Shown here: piece by piece, positions 20,753 to 30,154 of the stretch
Numbering within the stretch: the stretch's first letter is position 1
Layout of the letters: every line of letters begins with the position of its first letter
Program-made: the position numbers and the translations under genes
NCBI GenBank assembly: GCA_000831005.1
Contig: CP007152.1
Span: 2,232,001 to 2,296,000, forward strand
Reading direction: 5' to 3'
Length of the DNA: 64,000 nt
Origin: Marinobacter salarius
Lineage (GTDB): Bacteria > Pseudomonadota > Gammaproteobacteria > Pseudomonadales > Oleiphilaceae
The notes under the pieces: model-generated
Databases searched by the model: none
What the model saw: only the letters and a program-made list of their open reading frames with translations
What the model was told of the DNA's origin: nothing

Positions 20753-22438
20753 ATGAGTGAACAGGAAATCAAGGTTCCGGATCTCGGCGGTGCAGACGAG
20801 GTCGAGGTTATCGAAGTGCTCGTCAGTAAGGGAGATTCGGTTGAGGAAGAAGATCCGATACTGACGGTGGAGTCCGATAAAGCATCGGTAGAACTGCCGT
20901 CACCGGGTGCCGGAAAAATTACCAAGATCACCGTCAAAGTGGGTGACAAGGTCAAGGAAGGCGATGTCGTTGGCATGATGGAAGTCAGTGGCGACACTGG
21001 TGGCTCGGATGACGACAAGGATTCTGGCGAAGACGCCAAGTCCGATGAGAAAGACGAGGCGGAAGCCAAGTCGGACGACAAAGAAGCCAAGTCTGAAGAG
21101 AAAAAGCCGGCACCGAAGAAATCCGGCGGTTCCCGAAAGGAAACCGTGAAGGTGCCCGCGCTGGACGGCTTCGACAATGTGCCGGTGATCGAGATCAACG
21201 TCAGCGAAGGTGATGAGGTTGAGGCGGACGATGCACTGGTGACCGTGGAGTCCGACAAGGCCACCATGGAGATTCCGTCTCCCTATGCCGGCAAGATCGG
21301 CAAGATTCTGGTGTCCGAGGGCGACAAGATCTCCGAAGGTCTCGATCTGGTTGAAATGACCATCGTGGAAGAGGGTGGCGACGAAGGCGAAGAGGACGCG
21401 TCGTCCGAGGCGTCTGAGTCTTCCAGCAAGGAAAAGCAGGAAGGTGAGCCTGAATCGAAAAGCAAGCCTTCCGATCCCAAGCCGGAGCAGCCCTCGGCAA
21501 CCTACGAGCCACCGGCGCCGGGTGCCAAGGTTCATGCTGGACCGGCGGTGCGCAAGCTGGCCCGTGAATTCGGCGCGGATCTGACTCGCATCAAGGGTTC
21601 CGGCCCGAAGAGTCGCATCCTGAAAGACGATGTCCAGGCCTACGTGAAAAGCCAATTGCAGCAGACGCAGCAAGGCAGCACCGTGGCTGGCGGCGGTGGC
21701 GCCGGCATTCCTGGCGTGAAACTGCCGGACTTCAGTCAGTTTGGTGAGATTGAGCGCGAATCCATGTCACGCATGATGTTTGCTACGGCGAACAATATGC
21801 AGCGTAGCTGGCTGAACGTGCCCCACGTCACCCAGTTCGAGGACGCGGATATCACCGACATGGAAGACTTCCGCAAGGCCCAGAAGGCGGCCGGCGAGAA
21901 GAAAGGTGTGAAGATGACACCGCTTCCGTTCCTGCTAAAAGCCTGCGCCACGGCGCTGGCGGAGTTGCCGCAGTTCAATGTGTCGCTGGATATGGACCGC
22001 AAGGAAGTGATCCGCAAGCAGTACATTCACATTGGGATTGCGGTGGACACGCCTCACGGGCTGATGGTGCCGGTGATCAAGGATGTCGACAAGAAGGGGC
22101 TCTGGGAGCTCGCGGAGGAAAGCGCGGACCTGGCCCAGAAGGCGCGGGACAAGCAGCTTAAGCCGACCGAGATGCAGGGTGCCTGCTTTACCATCACCAG
22201 CCTGGGTGGTATCGGTGGCACGGCGTTCACGCCGATCGTGAATACGCCGGAGGTGGCGATTCTTGGTGTCTCAAAGGCGGCGATGAAGCCGGTCTGGGAT
22301 GGCAAAGATTTCCAGCCGCGGCTGATGCTGCCATTGTCGCTGTCCTACGACCACCGCGCGGTGAACGGGGCTGATGCGGCCCGGTTTACCTCGGTGTTGA
22401 GTCAGTTGTTGGGGGATATTCGGTCCCTGCTTCTTTAA
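20753..22438 (+). CDS. aceF: pyruvate dehydrogenase E2, dihydrolipoamide acetyltransferase AceF
   Basis: Core E2 of the pyruvate dehydrogenase complex, 561 residues, intact. It has two N-terminal lipoyl domains, each with the lipoylated Lys in SDKA (K43 and about K169), joined by Asp/Glu/Lys-rich linkers. A peripheral subunit-binding domain follows (VRKLAREFGADLTRIKGSG, about residues 262-300). The C-terminal acetyltransferase carries the catalytic DHRAVNG (His534). E. coli AceF has three lipoyl domains; two is common in pseudomonads. It lies 10 bases after aceE with a GGAGA ribosome site. Confidence 0.97.
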   Translation: MSEQEIKVPDLGGADEVEVIEVLVSKGDSVEEEDPILTVESDKASVELPSPGAGKITKITVKVGDKVKEGDVVGMMEVSGDTGGSDDDKDSGEDAKSDEKDEAEAKSDDKEAKSEEKKPAPKKSGGSRKETVKVPALDGFDNVPVIEINVSEGDEVEADDALVTVESDKATMEIPSPYAGKIGKILVSEGDKISEGLDLVEMTIVEEGGDEGEEDASSEASESSSKEKQEGEPESKSKPSDPKPEQPSATYEPPAPGAKVHAGPAVRKLAREFGADLTRIKGSGPKSRILKDDVQAYVKSQLQQTQQGSTVAGGGGAGIPGVKLPDFSQFGEIERESMSRMMFATANNMQRSWLNVPHVTQFEDADITDMEDFRKAQKAAGEKKGVKMTPLPFLLKACATALAELPQFNVSLDMDRKEVIRKQYIHIGIAVDTPHGLMVPVIKDVDKKGLWELAEESADLAQKARDKQLKPTEMQGACFTITSLGGIGGTAFTPIVNTPEVAILGVSKAAMKPVWDGKDFQPRLMLPLSLSYDHRAVNGADAARFTSVLSQLLGDIRSLLL

Positions 22439-22740
22439 GGCTGGCAGTTCTGTTCCGTGGCCTTCGGGCTGCGGAGCGGTCGCGAGGCCGGTCAGGTTAT
22501 TCAGAACACGCCCGTGGATACGTCCCTGTAGGGCTCGGTCGCGCCATCCCTGGCGCTCCCCGGTTCTGAATAACCTGACCGGCCTCGCTTGTTTTGGCTT
22601 TGTGGATATCTCCTGTTTTCATACTGACTTGTATGTCACCGCAATTGGTGCGGCATTCCGGCCAATGCAGCCATTCTGTTTACTCGCCATGATCGGCCCT
22701 CGTCCTTGGAAAATTCCAGGCATCCTACGGAGACCGATCA
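22439..22740. other. aceF to oxidoreductase gap with palindromic element
   Basis: About 300 bases without a convincing gene. It holds a long interrupted inverted repeat (22483-22587, listed separately), which could act as the aceF terminator. Near the end is GGAGA, which serves the following gene. Confidence 0.6.
22483..22587. repeat. intergenic palindromic element, 25-bp arms
   Basis: Perfect 25-base inverted repeat: 22483-22507 pairs with 22563-22587, with a 55-base interior. The interior contains a second small palindrome, GCGCCATCCCTGGCGC with two central mismatches. A nested stem of this size between genes, with no T tract, looks like a repetitive extragenic element in its family of genomes and not a simple terminator. 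Copy number cannot be judged here, as only one copy was seen in the window. Confidence 0.7.
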
Positions 22741-23995
22741 ATGAACCTGCCGAACTGCTTTCCCAGCCGCTAGCCCTGAAAAACGGGGCGGTGATACCCA
22801 ATCGATTTGCCAAATCGGCCATGAGCGAAACCCTTGGAACCATGGATAACCGTGTGACGCGGGATCTGCCACGGCTTTATGGCACTTGGCGGATGGCGGG
22901 ATCGGGTTGTCGATCACCGGGAATGTGATGATTGATCGGCGACATATTGGTGAGCCAGGGAATGTGGTGCTGGAGGATGAGCGGGATCTGGACCTGTTGC
23001 GAGAATGGGCGAGGGCTGGTTCACGCAACGGGTGCCAGCTGTGGATGCAGCTCAACCATCCCGGTAAGCAGAGCCCGAAAATGCTGAACAAGGCGCCGGT
23101 GTCGCCCAGTGCGGTTCCGTTCCGCAAGGAGTTGCAGGCCATGTTTGCGACGCCCCGGGCGCTGGAGGTGTCGGAGATTGAGGAGATTATCCAGCGGTTC
23201 GCCAGCAGTGCAGCGATTGCAGAGAAGGCGGGCTTTTCCGGGGTGCAGATTCACGGCGCGCACGGCTATCTGGTGAGTCAGTTTTTGTCGCCACACCATA
23301 ACGTTCGGGAGGATGAGTGGGGCGGTAGTCCCGAGAATCGGATGCGGTTTGTGGTGGAGGTGTACAAAGCCATCCGCGCGGCGACCGGCGGGCAGTTCAG
23401 TGTGGGCATCAAGCTGAATTCGGCGGATTTCCAGCGGGGTGGTTTTACCGAGGAAGAGTCGTTAAAGGTTATCGAGACCCTGACGGAGCTCGGCATTGAT
23501 CTGGTGGAGATTTCCGGTGGCAATTACGAAAACCCGGCGATGGCGAAAGGTGCCAAGGGTGTGAATGGCGCGAAGGCCAGCACCGTCGCCCGGGAGGCGT
23601 ATTTCCTGGAATTTGCGGAGAAGGTGCGCAAGCGGGTGGACGTGCCGTTGATGGTAACCGGTGGTTTCCGCACCGAGTCAGGCATGGCGGAAGCTGTGGC
23701 ATCGCGGGCTACAGATCTGGTGGGCCTGGCGCGGCCACTGGCGGTGGAGCCGGACTTCCCGAGACGCATTATGGCAGGGCAGGCATTTACCAGTTCCGTG
23801 AAACCCATTCGCACCGGCATTCGCTTGATTGATGAGATGGCGCTGATGGAAGTGAGCTGGTACACCCGGCAACTCGGACGCATGGGTAAGGGTAAGGCAC
23901 CAAAGAAGCACGACCGGGGTGTGCTGTCTTTGATGGAGGTGCTGGCGGTGATGACGTCGCGGGGCGTGCGTACCCGGCTACGGGCCGGCGAGTGA
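22741..23995 (+). CDS. NADH:flavin oxidoreductase, old yellow enzyme family, two frameshifts
   Basis: FMN-dependent TIM-barrel oxidoreductase of about 418 residues. The start at 22741 has GGAGA upstream. Restoring one C near 22746 gives MNPAELLSQPLALKNG; restoring one G near 22888 gives GTWADGGIGLSITGNV. OYE features: WMQLNHPGKQ, active-site IHGAHGYLVSQFLSPHHN (His/His pair), GGSPENRMRF and late phosphate-binding VTGGFRT. Such enzymes reduce activated C=C bonds using NAD(P)H; the substrate is unknown. It overlaps the end of pxpC by 18 bases, tail to tail. Confidence 0.9.
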
Positions 23996-24922
23996 TGGTT
24001 TGAAGGTTTCCAGCTTGTGGTTGAAAATCGCGCGTTGGGCTTCGGCCTCTGCGACGTCCGCAAGGTAAAAACGGATCCGTGTCCCGGGCCCACGTTGCGC
24101 CAGTTGGCCAGCATCCAGGGCGCTCAGGCAGCCTATTTTTGGGTAGCCACCGATGGTTTGCCGGTCTTTCATCAGGACGATCGGCTGGCCGTCACTGGGC
24201 ACCTGAATGGCACCATAGGCGATGCCTTCGGAGATGATGCCGTCCAGCTCAGAGTGTATAGGGTCGCCGGTTAACCTATAGCCCATGCGATCGATTCGCT
24301 GGCTGACCTCGTAACAGCCCGTGAAGAATTTCATACGCTCACCAGCAGAGAAGTGCGCGTATTGGTAGCTGGGGATCACACCGATGTGGAGGTCCTGGTT
24401 ATAGTCCGGAATTTCCCCGGCTGGCAGGCTTGCCATGGTCTTTGGATGGCTGCGGTCAAACCCGATGCAGTCGCCTTTGGCCAGCTTTTGCCCGCGTCCA
24501 TCCAGCCCCCCAAGGCCTTCGCGCACGACGGTGGCGCAACTACCCAGTTTTACGGTGGGCTTCAGTCCCCCGGCGACGGCAAGGTATGCCCTTAGTCCGG
24601 CCACCGGCATGCCGAATTCGATACGGTCTCCCCGGTGGATTTGATAGGTATGCCAGGGTGCTGCCGCCTCTCCATTGATCTGCGCTCCGAGGTCCGCACC
24701 CGTGAGCGCGATGCAGGTATCCTCATGGGCCAGCAGGCTCAGTTTTCCAATATTGATCTCGATCTGCGCTGCCTCCGGTGGATTGGCGAGCAGGCGATTG
24801 GCCCAACGAAAGGCATGCTCGTCCATGGGGCCGCCGGTGGTCACGCCAATGTGCTGATAGCCGTACCGGCCAGGGTCCTGCAATAAGGCCAGCATACCGC
24901 CATCCAGAACTTCAAAACTCAT
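23978..24922 (-). CDS. pxpC: 5-oxoprolinase subunit PxpC
   Basis: 314-residue biotin-dependent-carboxylase-like (KipA/AHS2) protein, one of three subunits of bacterial ATP-dependent 5-oxoprolinase, which converts 5-oxo-L-proline to L-glutamate. The hallmark LQDPGRYGYQHIGVTTGGPM occurs near the N-terminus. The start MSFEVL at 24922 overlaps pxpB by 11 bases; a longer reading frame to 24961 is less likely. It is the last gene of the TRAP/Pxp cluster. Intact. Confidence 0.93.
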   Translation of the reverse strand: MSFEVLDGGMLALLQDPGRYGYQHIGVTTGGPMDEHAFRWANRLLANPPEAAQIEINIGKLSLLAHEDTCIALTGADLGAQINGEAAAPWHTYQIHRGDRIEFGMPVAGLRAYLAVAGGLKPTVKLGSCATVVREGLGGLDGRGQKLAKGDCIGFDRSHPKTMASLPAGEIPDYNQDLHIGVIPSYQYAHFSAGERMKFFTGCYEVSQRIDRMGYRLTGDPIHSELDGIISEGIAYGAIQVPSDGQPIVLMKDRQTIGGYPKIGCLSALDAGQLAQRGPGTRIRFYLADVAEAEAQRAIFNHKLETFKPSLAGP

Positions 24923-25604
24923 CGAGGCTGCCTCCCAGGTCCAGATACTCCTGGCGGTCAATCGACCGGAACCGCACCCTATCCCCTACTGATACCAGCG
25001 CCAGGGAATCGCTGTCCCAATCGATCATTCTTTGAGGTGTGCGACCGACTATCTGCCACCCGCCCGGCGTGGCGCTGGGATAGATGGCGGTCTGCGAGCC
25101 GGCAATGCCAACGCTCCCGGTGGGTATTTTCTGTCGGGGCGTGGCTTTGCGGGGCAGGGCAATGCGTTGGTCGGTAATGCCAAGGTAAGCGAACCCCGGG
25201 CTGAATCCGATGGCGTAGACGCGGTAGGTCTGCTCACTGTGGATGCGCACCACTTCGTCCCGGCTCAGGCCGGAATAGTCACACACCTCGTCCAGGTCCA
25301 GGCCTACTTCGTCGCCGTAGTAGACCGGCAACTCAATGGTGCTGGAAGCGCTTTCATCCGGCGCCTCCTGTTCGCCCTCGCTCAGTGCCTTGCGCAGCCG
25401 GGACGCGATGCCGAAGCGGTCGGTCCTGTTGGCGTCATAGCAAACCAGCACGGAGGTATACGAAGGCACCAGGTCAATCACCAGGTCCGACAGGTTCTGG
25501 CGAATGGCCTCCGTGGCCCGCTTGACCTGGCCGGCGATGTCATCGCTGATACGGTCACCAAAATAGACGATGTACGTACTTTCGTTGACGGCTTCAATGA
25601 TCAT
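24912..25604 (-). CDS. pxpB: 5-oxoprolinase subunit PxpB
   Basis: 230-residue KipI/AHS1-type subunit of 5-oxoprolinase. Family motifs are YAIGFSPGFAYLG and ALPRKATPRQKIPTGSVGIA, with TPGGWQIVGRTP near the C-terminus. The start codon overlaps the corrected pxpA stop (ATGA), so translation is probably coupled. Intact. Confidence 0.94.
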   Translation of the reverse strand: MIIEAVNESTYIVYFGDRISDDIAGQVKRATEAIRQNLSDLVIDLVPSYTSVLVCYDANRTDRFGIASRLRKALSEGEQEAPDESASSTIELPVYYGDEVGLDLDEVCDYSGLSRDEVVRIHSEQTYRVYAIGFSPGFAYLGITDQRIALPRKATPRQKIPTGSVGIAGSQTAIYPSATPGGWQIVGRTPQRMIDWDSDSLALVSVGDRVRFRSIDRQEYLDLGGSLDEF

Positions 25605-26334
25605 AGTGACTCAACGACCTGCCGCATGTGCCTGGCCGCCTCTACAGCATGCTGGCTGTCGCCATGAATGCAGAGAGTGTCGGCTTGATCGGGATACGTT
25701 TGCCGGAAATCGACGTGACGCTGCCTTCGGTGATGATCTGTGTTACCTGCCTTTCTATGGCTTCCGGCGTGTCATGAACCGCGTTCTTCACCGAGCGTTT
25801 AACCAGACGGCCTTCGTCGCTGTAGGCACGGTCGGAAAACGCCTCGAACCACACATCGATGCCCACGTCGGCGGCCAGTGCCAGAACCTCGTCGGCATCG
25901 GGCGTTGCCATGGCCACCAGGGGGCAGTGGGGCGCAAAGTTGCGTACCGCAGCCATCACCGCTGCCAGGGTTGTGCGGTCTACTGCCATTTTGTTGTAGA
26001 GCGCGCCGTGGGGTTTGATGTATTCGATGGCTGTGCCGTGGGTGCGGCAGATGCCGTCCAGCGCAGCGATCTGATACACCAGCAGGGCCTGGAGTTCCTC
26101 GGGTGCAAACTCCATGTCACGCCGGCCGAAGCCCAACAGATCCGGATAGCCGGGGTGCGCGCCGATGGCGACCTTCTCGGCAATCGCGGTTCTGACGGTG
26201 CGGTCCATGGTCAGCGGGTCTGAGGCATGGAAGCCGCAGGCAATATTGGCCATATCAATGTAGGGCATGACCTCGGCATCCATGCCTTTGGTCCAGCTAC
26301 CGAAGCTCTCGCCCATATCGCAGTTGAGTTTCAT
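25601..26334 (-). CDS. pxpA: 5-oxoprolinase subunit PxpA (LamB/YcsF), one frameshift
   Basis: LamB/YcsF-family subunit of 5-oxoprolinase with conserved KLNCDMGESFG at the N-terminus, NIACGFHASDP and YIKPHGALYN. As read the frame slips at PIKPTLSAF. Restoring one G near 25684 gives IKADTLCIHGDSQHAVEAA, ending VVESL at 25601, for a 244-residue protein of normal size whose stop then overlaps the pxpB start. A GGAGA site precedes the start. Confidence 0.94.
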
Positions 26335-26364
26335 TGGTTGTCTCCAGAAACAAGTGAATGTGCG

Positions 26365-27672
26365 CTAGCCTCGGCTCATGGTCTGAGGGAGGTAGGTGAC
26401 AATTTCCGGGAACCAGCCGATCAGAAACAGTGCCGCCATGATCAGCAGGAAAAAGGGTAGCGCGGCCCGGGCAACGTAGAGAATGTCTTTCCCGGTCAAT
26501 GCCTGGATCACGAACAGGTTAAAACCCACCGGCGGTGTGATTTGTGCCATCTCAACCACCAGAACAATAAAGATGCCAAACCAGAGCATGTCGATGCCGG
26601 CCTGCTGGACCATGGGCATGACCACAGCGACGGTAAGAACCACCACGGAAATGCCATCCAGGAAACAGCCCAGTAGAACGAAGAGGGCAGTCAGGCAGAC
26701 AAGCAGTTCGAAAGAAGAGAGCGACATGCTGCCAATCCATTCCGCCAACTCTCTTGGAATGCCGAGAAAGCCCATGGACAAGGTGAGAAAGTGCGCGCCC
26801 ACCAGAATCAGGCCAATCATGCAGGAGCTTTTGACCGCGCCCAGCAGGCTTGCCTTGAAACTGTCGGCGTTCAGGGAACCGGTAATAGCCGCCAGCAACA
26901 GGGCGCCAAAAACGCCGAGGGCGGCAGCCTCGGTGGGTGTGGTAAAGCCGGCATAAATCGAACCAAGCACAAATACAATCAGGCCCACAATCGGGAGCAG
27001 CATTCGCAGTGCCTTGATCTTGGCTGAGAACGAGATGTGCTCTTTCTTATGCTTGGGCATCTCATCCTTGTTCAATGTCGCCCACACCATGGTGTACCCC
27101 ATAAACATGACCACCAGCATGAGGCCAGGAAGAGCGCCGGCGATAAACAGGCGGCCGATGGACACTTCGGCCGCCACGCCGTAAACGATCAGAATAATAG
27201 ACGGTGGTATCAGTAGCCCAAGGGTGCCGGAACCGGCAAGGGTACCGACAGCCATGCGATCGCTGTAACCCTGAGCCTTGAGCTCGGGCAGAGTCATGCG
27301 GCCAATGGTGGCCGCCGTGGCGGCCGACGAGCCGGACACCGCGGCGAATATACCGCAGCTGAGAATGTTTACGTGCAGCAGCTTGCCCGGTAAACCACCC
27401 ATCCAGGGTGACAGTCCCTTAAACAGGTCCTCGGATAAGCGAGTACGGAACAGAACCTCGCCCATCCAGATGAACATCGGCAGTGCGGTCAGAGACCAGC
27501 CGGTGCTTGCGCCCCAACTGGAGGTTGCGAACAGAAGGCCGATCTGGTCGTTGCCGGACAACAATAGCCCGAGGACGCCAATGCCGACCAATGTCAGTGA
27601 TACCCAAACGCCAAGCGCGAGCATCAATATCATGGAGGCAGCGAGGGCGATGGAAAGCAGCGTGGTATCCAT
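26365..27672 (-). CDS. dctM: TRAP transporter large permease (DctM type)
   Basis: 435-residue, roughly 12-helix membrane subunit of a tripartite ATP-independent periplasmic transporter. It uses the sodium or proton gradient to import a carboxylate delivered by DctP. DctM hallmarks are LPMFIWMGEVLFRTRLSEDLF, GTLGLLIPPSIILIVYGV and the C-terminal ITPPVGFNLFVIQ. The start overlaps the dctQ stop by one base. Intact. Confidence 0.95.
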   Translation of the reverse strand: MDTTLLSIALAASMILMLALGVWVSLTLVGIGVLGLLLSGNDQIGLLFATSSWGASTGWSLTALPMFIWMGEVLFRTRLSEDLFKGLSPWMGGLPGKLLHVNILSCGIFAAVSGSSAATAATIGRMTLPELKAQGYSDRMAVGTLAGSGTLGLLIPPSIILIVYGVAAEVSIGRLFIAGALPGLMLVVMFMGYTMVWATLNKDEMPKHKKEHISFSAKIKALRMLLPIVGLIVFVLGSIYAGFTTPTEAAALGVFGALLLAAITGSLNADSFKASLLGAVKSSCMIGLILVGAHFLTLSMGFLGIPRELAEWIGSMSLSSFELLVCLTALFVLLGCFLDGISVVVLTVAVVMPMVQQAGIDMLWFGIFIVLVVEMAQITPPVGFNLFVIQALTGKDILYVARAALPFFLLIMAALFLIGWFPEIVTYLPQTMSRG

Positions 27673-28188
27673 CAGACTTCCTCCAGATTGACGTCACTTT
27701 CGTGTTGTTGGTAGGAAGGCACACGTTTTCGCAGCACCGCGATCAGGTCATCCAGGATCGCGATGGTAAGCGCTAACGTGCCCAGCCTACCGGGATCTGA
27801 GGAATCCAGATCGGAATGGGAATGTAGCCGTGTGAGACCTCCTCGAAAACGTAGGACTCCCACACCATGTGCCAGCAGTAGAACGTCATGAAGGACGCAA
27901 GGCCGAGGCCAAGTATGAGTACCGCCAGTTCCTGAACGAACCGCGCCCGGGCCGACCACTTCTGGATAACCAGGGTTACCCTGATATGGCCACCTTCATG
28001 GAAGGTGTAGGCAAGCCCGAAAAACGTAGAAGCCGCGAGAGCATACCCGGACACGTTTTCAGCGGAAGGGATGATGAAGCCGAACAGCCGGCCGACAATC
28101 TGCACCAGAATCACGACCATGATCAGTGCAATGCAGAACCCCGCTGCGTAACCAGATGCCAGGTAAAACTTGTCTCGAAGGTACTCAT
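27672..28188 (-). CDS. dctQ: TRAP transporter small permease (DctQ type), two frameshifts
   Basis: Four-helix small membrane subunit of the TRAP transporter, about 172 residues. ATG at 28188 with one C restored near 28181 gives MSTLRDKFYLASGYAAG. A second restored C near 27785 joins IPQIPVGLGTLALTIAIL to an end DVNLEEV at 27672. The family signature includes the helix with FFGLAYTFHEGGHIRV. It lies between dctP and dctM; the long in-frame extension to 28309 is rejected. Confidence 0.9.
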
Positions 28189-28254
28189 GGAAGATGCCTC
28201 CCAAGGCGGCTTTCCCTCTGGAATACCAGGGGAAAGCGTCTTGTGAATGGACCG

Positions 28255-29220
28255 TTACCGGTAGTTTTGCAGAATAGCGCCGACTTCCTTCGGAGCTTCT
28301 TCTTCCCATTCCTGGATCATGATGTCGCCGATCTTCTGGAATTCCTTCATCAACTGCTCTGACGGCTCAGACACTGTAATGCCATTCTCGGCCAGCGTTG
28401 CGGTGTCTTCGGCAGCGGTCACTCGCACGCCTTCCCAGCCTTTGGCTTCAGCGGTCGCTGCGGCGTCAAGAATGACCTGACGCTGTTCATCGCTCAGCCG
28501 GCGGAATGCGCGCTTATTGACGACGACAACGTTCTTGGGAATCCAGGCTTTGATGTCAGTGTAGTGAGAGAGGTAATCCCAGGCCTGGCCGTTGGCGCCG
28601 GTGGATGGCGAGGTAATCATCGCGTCAATGATGCCAGTACTGAATGCCTGGGGGATCTCAGGTACCTGAACGGTGGTTGGGGTGGTGTTCATGAGATCAG
28701 CCAGCCGTGAAGTGGACGGGCTGTAAGCGCGCATCTTCAGACCTTCCAAGTCGCTCATGGTGTTGACCGGAGCCTTTGTATACAGGCTCTGGGCTGGCCA
28801 TGGCACGGTGTAAAGAAGTTTCAGGCCCTCTCTGTCGAGTTGTTTTTCCACCTCCGGTTTTGCAGCTTCCCAGAGTGCTTTGGCGTCGTCAAAACTGGTC
28901 GCCAGAAACGGGATGTTGTCGTGTTTAAACACCGGATGGGTGTTGCCCATGATGCCGATGAAGATCTCCCCCAGTTGAACCTGCCCTGTGCGGACGGCCC
29001 GCGGGATTTCCGGATGTTTGATCAGTGAGGCGCCGGAGTGGACGGTGATGTCTATCTCGCCGTCGGTGCCCGCCTTTATGTCCTCAGCGAACCCGTAGGC
29101 AATCTTGGTTGGAAGGTTGGCGTCGCCATACGGCGTTGGCATATTCCATTGGGCAGCGTTAGCTGCATGAGCCAGGAAGGCCCCGACCAAAAGAGTGGCT
29201 GTTGCAAGTTGTTTGAACAT
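28255..29220 (-). CDS. dctP: TRAP transporter substrate-binding protein (DctP type)
   Basis: 321-residue periplasmic solute receptor. The signal peptide ends AANAA. It has the DctP fold, with a conserved Arg in LEGLKMRAYSPST (the carboxylate-binding Arg of the family) and TGIIDAMITSPSTGANGQAWD. Substrate is not assignable from sequence, but genomic position beside 5-oxoprolinase suggests 5-oxoproline or another glutamate-related carboxylate. Intact. Confidence 0.93.
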   Translation of the reverse strand: MFKQLATATLLVGAFLAHAANAAQWNMPTPYGDANLPTKIAYGFAEDIKAGTDGEIDITVHSGASLIKHPEIPRAVRTGQVQLGEIFIGIMGNTHPVFKHDNIPFLATSFDDAKALWEAAKPEVEKQLDREGLKLLYTVPWPAQSLYTKAPVNTMSDLEGLKMRAYSPSTSRLADLMNTTPTTVQVPEIPQAFSTGIIDAMITSPSTGANGQAWDYLSHYTDIKAWIPKNVVVVNKRAFRRLSDEQRQVILDAAATAEAKGWEGVRVTAAEDTATLAENGITVSEPSEQLMKEFQKIGDIMIQEWEEEAPKEVGAILQNYR

Positions 29221-29273
29221 ATCGATTCTCCCGTTCTCTTGTTGTTGTTGCTTTGTGAGTGAGCTTGCAGTGG

Positions 29274-30089
29274 CTAGAGCACGGCCAGCTCTTCATTGAG
29301 CCGCTCGGTTAGCAGCATTTTTCCCGGTACGTGGGTGATCGCGATCGGGGGACATGCGTTTTCCAGGGCAATCTGCGGAGTAACCCCGCAGGCCCAAAAC
29401 ACCGGTAGTTCGTCGCTGCCGATGGCGACGGCGTCACCAAAGTCAGGGGTGTTGATGTCCGTGATTCCAATCAGCGCCGGGTCGCCAATATGTACCGGGG
29501 CGCCGTGCGCTTTTGGTAACCTGGTTGTGATCTGAATCGCTCGGATGGCATCTGCGGCCCGGAACGGCCGCATGGACACCACCATGTTGCCGTAGAAACG
29601 CCCGGCGGTTTGTGTCTCAATGTTCGAGCGATACATGGAGACATTCCGTCCCTGCTCGACGTTTCTGATGGACAGTCCGGCACGGATCAAAGCGTCCTCG
29701 AACGAAAACGAGCAGCCGAGTACGAATGTTACAAAATCGTTGCGCCATAAATCGCGAATGTCATTGGCTGTCTCCGCCCGTTCACCATTGCGGAATACCT
29801 GGTACTCGGGGATGTCAGTCCGGATGTCCAGCGCTCGTCCAAGGCCCGGTAGTGAGGGTTCTCCGACCTGGGAGACGCCAATAAGCGGGCAGGCCACGGG
29901 ATTGTTTTGGCAATAGAGAAGAAAATCGTTCGCCCAATCGGCCGGCAGGATAACCACATTTCCCTGGACCAGGCTCTGGGCCTTGCCACTGGTAGTTGCC
30001 GTGTAAGCACCGGAACGAATGTGTGAGCGAAGCAAGGATAATTGCTCAAGCAGGCCTGCCTTGAAGTCTGAATATTCGCCGGTATTCAT
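29274..30089 (-). CDS. DUF1445 / UPF0317 putative hydro-lyase, D-glutamate cyclase-related
   Basis: 271-residue cytoplasmic protein of the DUF1445 family ([51 protein letters not shown]). In animals a DUF1445 domain is fused to the catalytic domain of D-glutamate cyclase, which makes 5-oxo-D-proline. Bacterial members are annotated as hydro-lyases, with no firmly assigned reaction that I know of. Placement directly upstream of dctPQM and pxpABC fits a role in glutamate/5-oxoproline chemistry; that link is inference. Intact. Confidence 0.88.
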   Translation of the reverse strand: MNTGEYSDFKAGLLEQLSLLRSHIRSGAYTATTSGKAQSLVQGNVVILPADWANDFLLYCQNNPVACPLIGVSQVGEPSLPGLGRALDIRTDIPEYQVFRNGERAETANDIRDLWRNDFVTFVLGCSFSFEDALIRAGLSIRNVEQGRNVSMYRSNIETQTAGRFYGNMVVSMRPFRAADAIRAIQITTRLPKAHGAPVHIGDPALIGITDINTPDFGDAVAIGSDELPVFWACGVTPQIALENACPPIAITHVPGKMLLTERLNEELAVL

Positions 30090-30154
30090 CTCGGGTACCC
30101 TGATTGAATTTATTACGCGGTTGTAGTTCAGGTTATCCCTATTGGCGAAAATGT

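Noticed and set aside
22508..22562. Interior of the palindromic element as a CRISPR spacer or attachment site
   Set aside because: Only one repeat unit is present, and there is no integrase or cas gene nearby.
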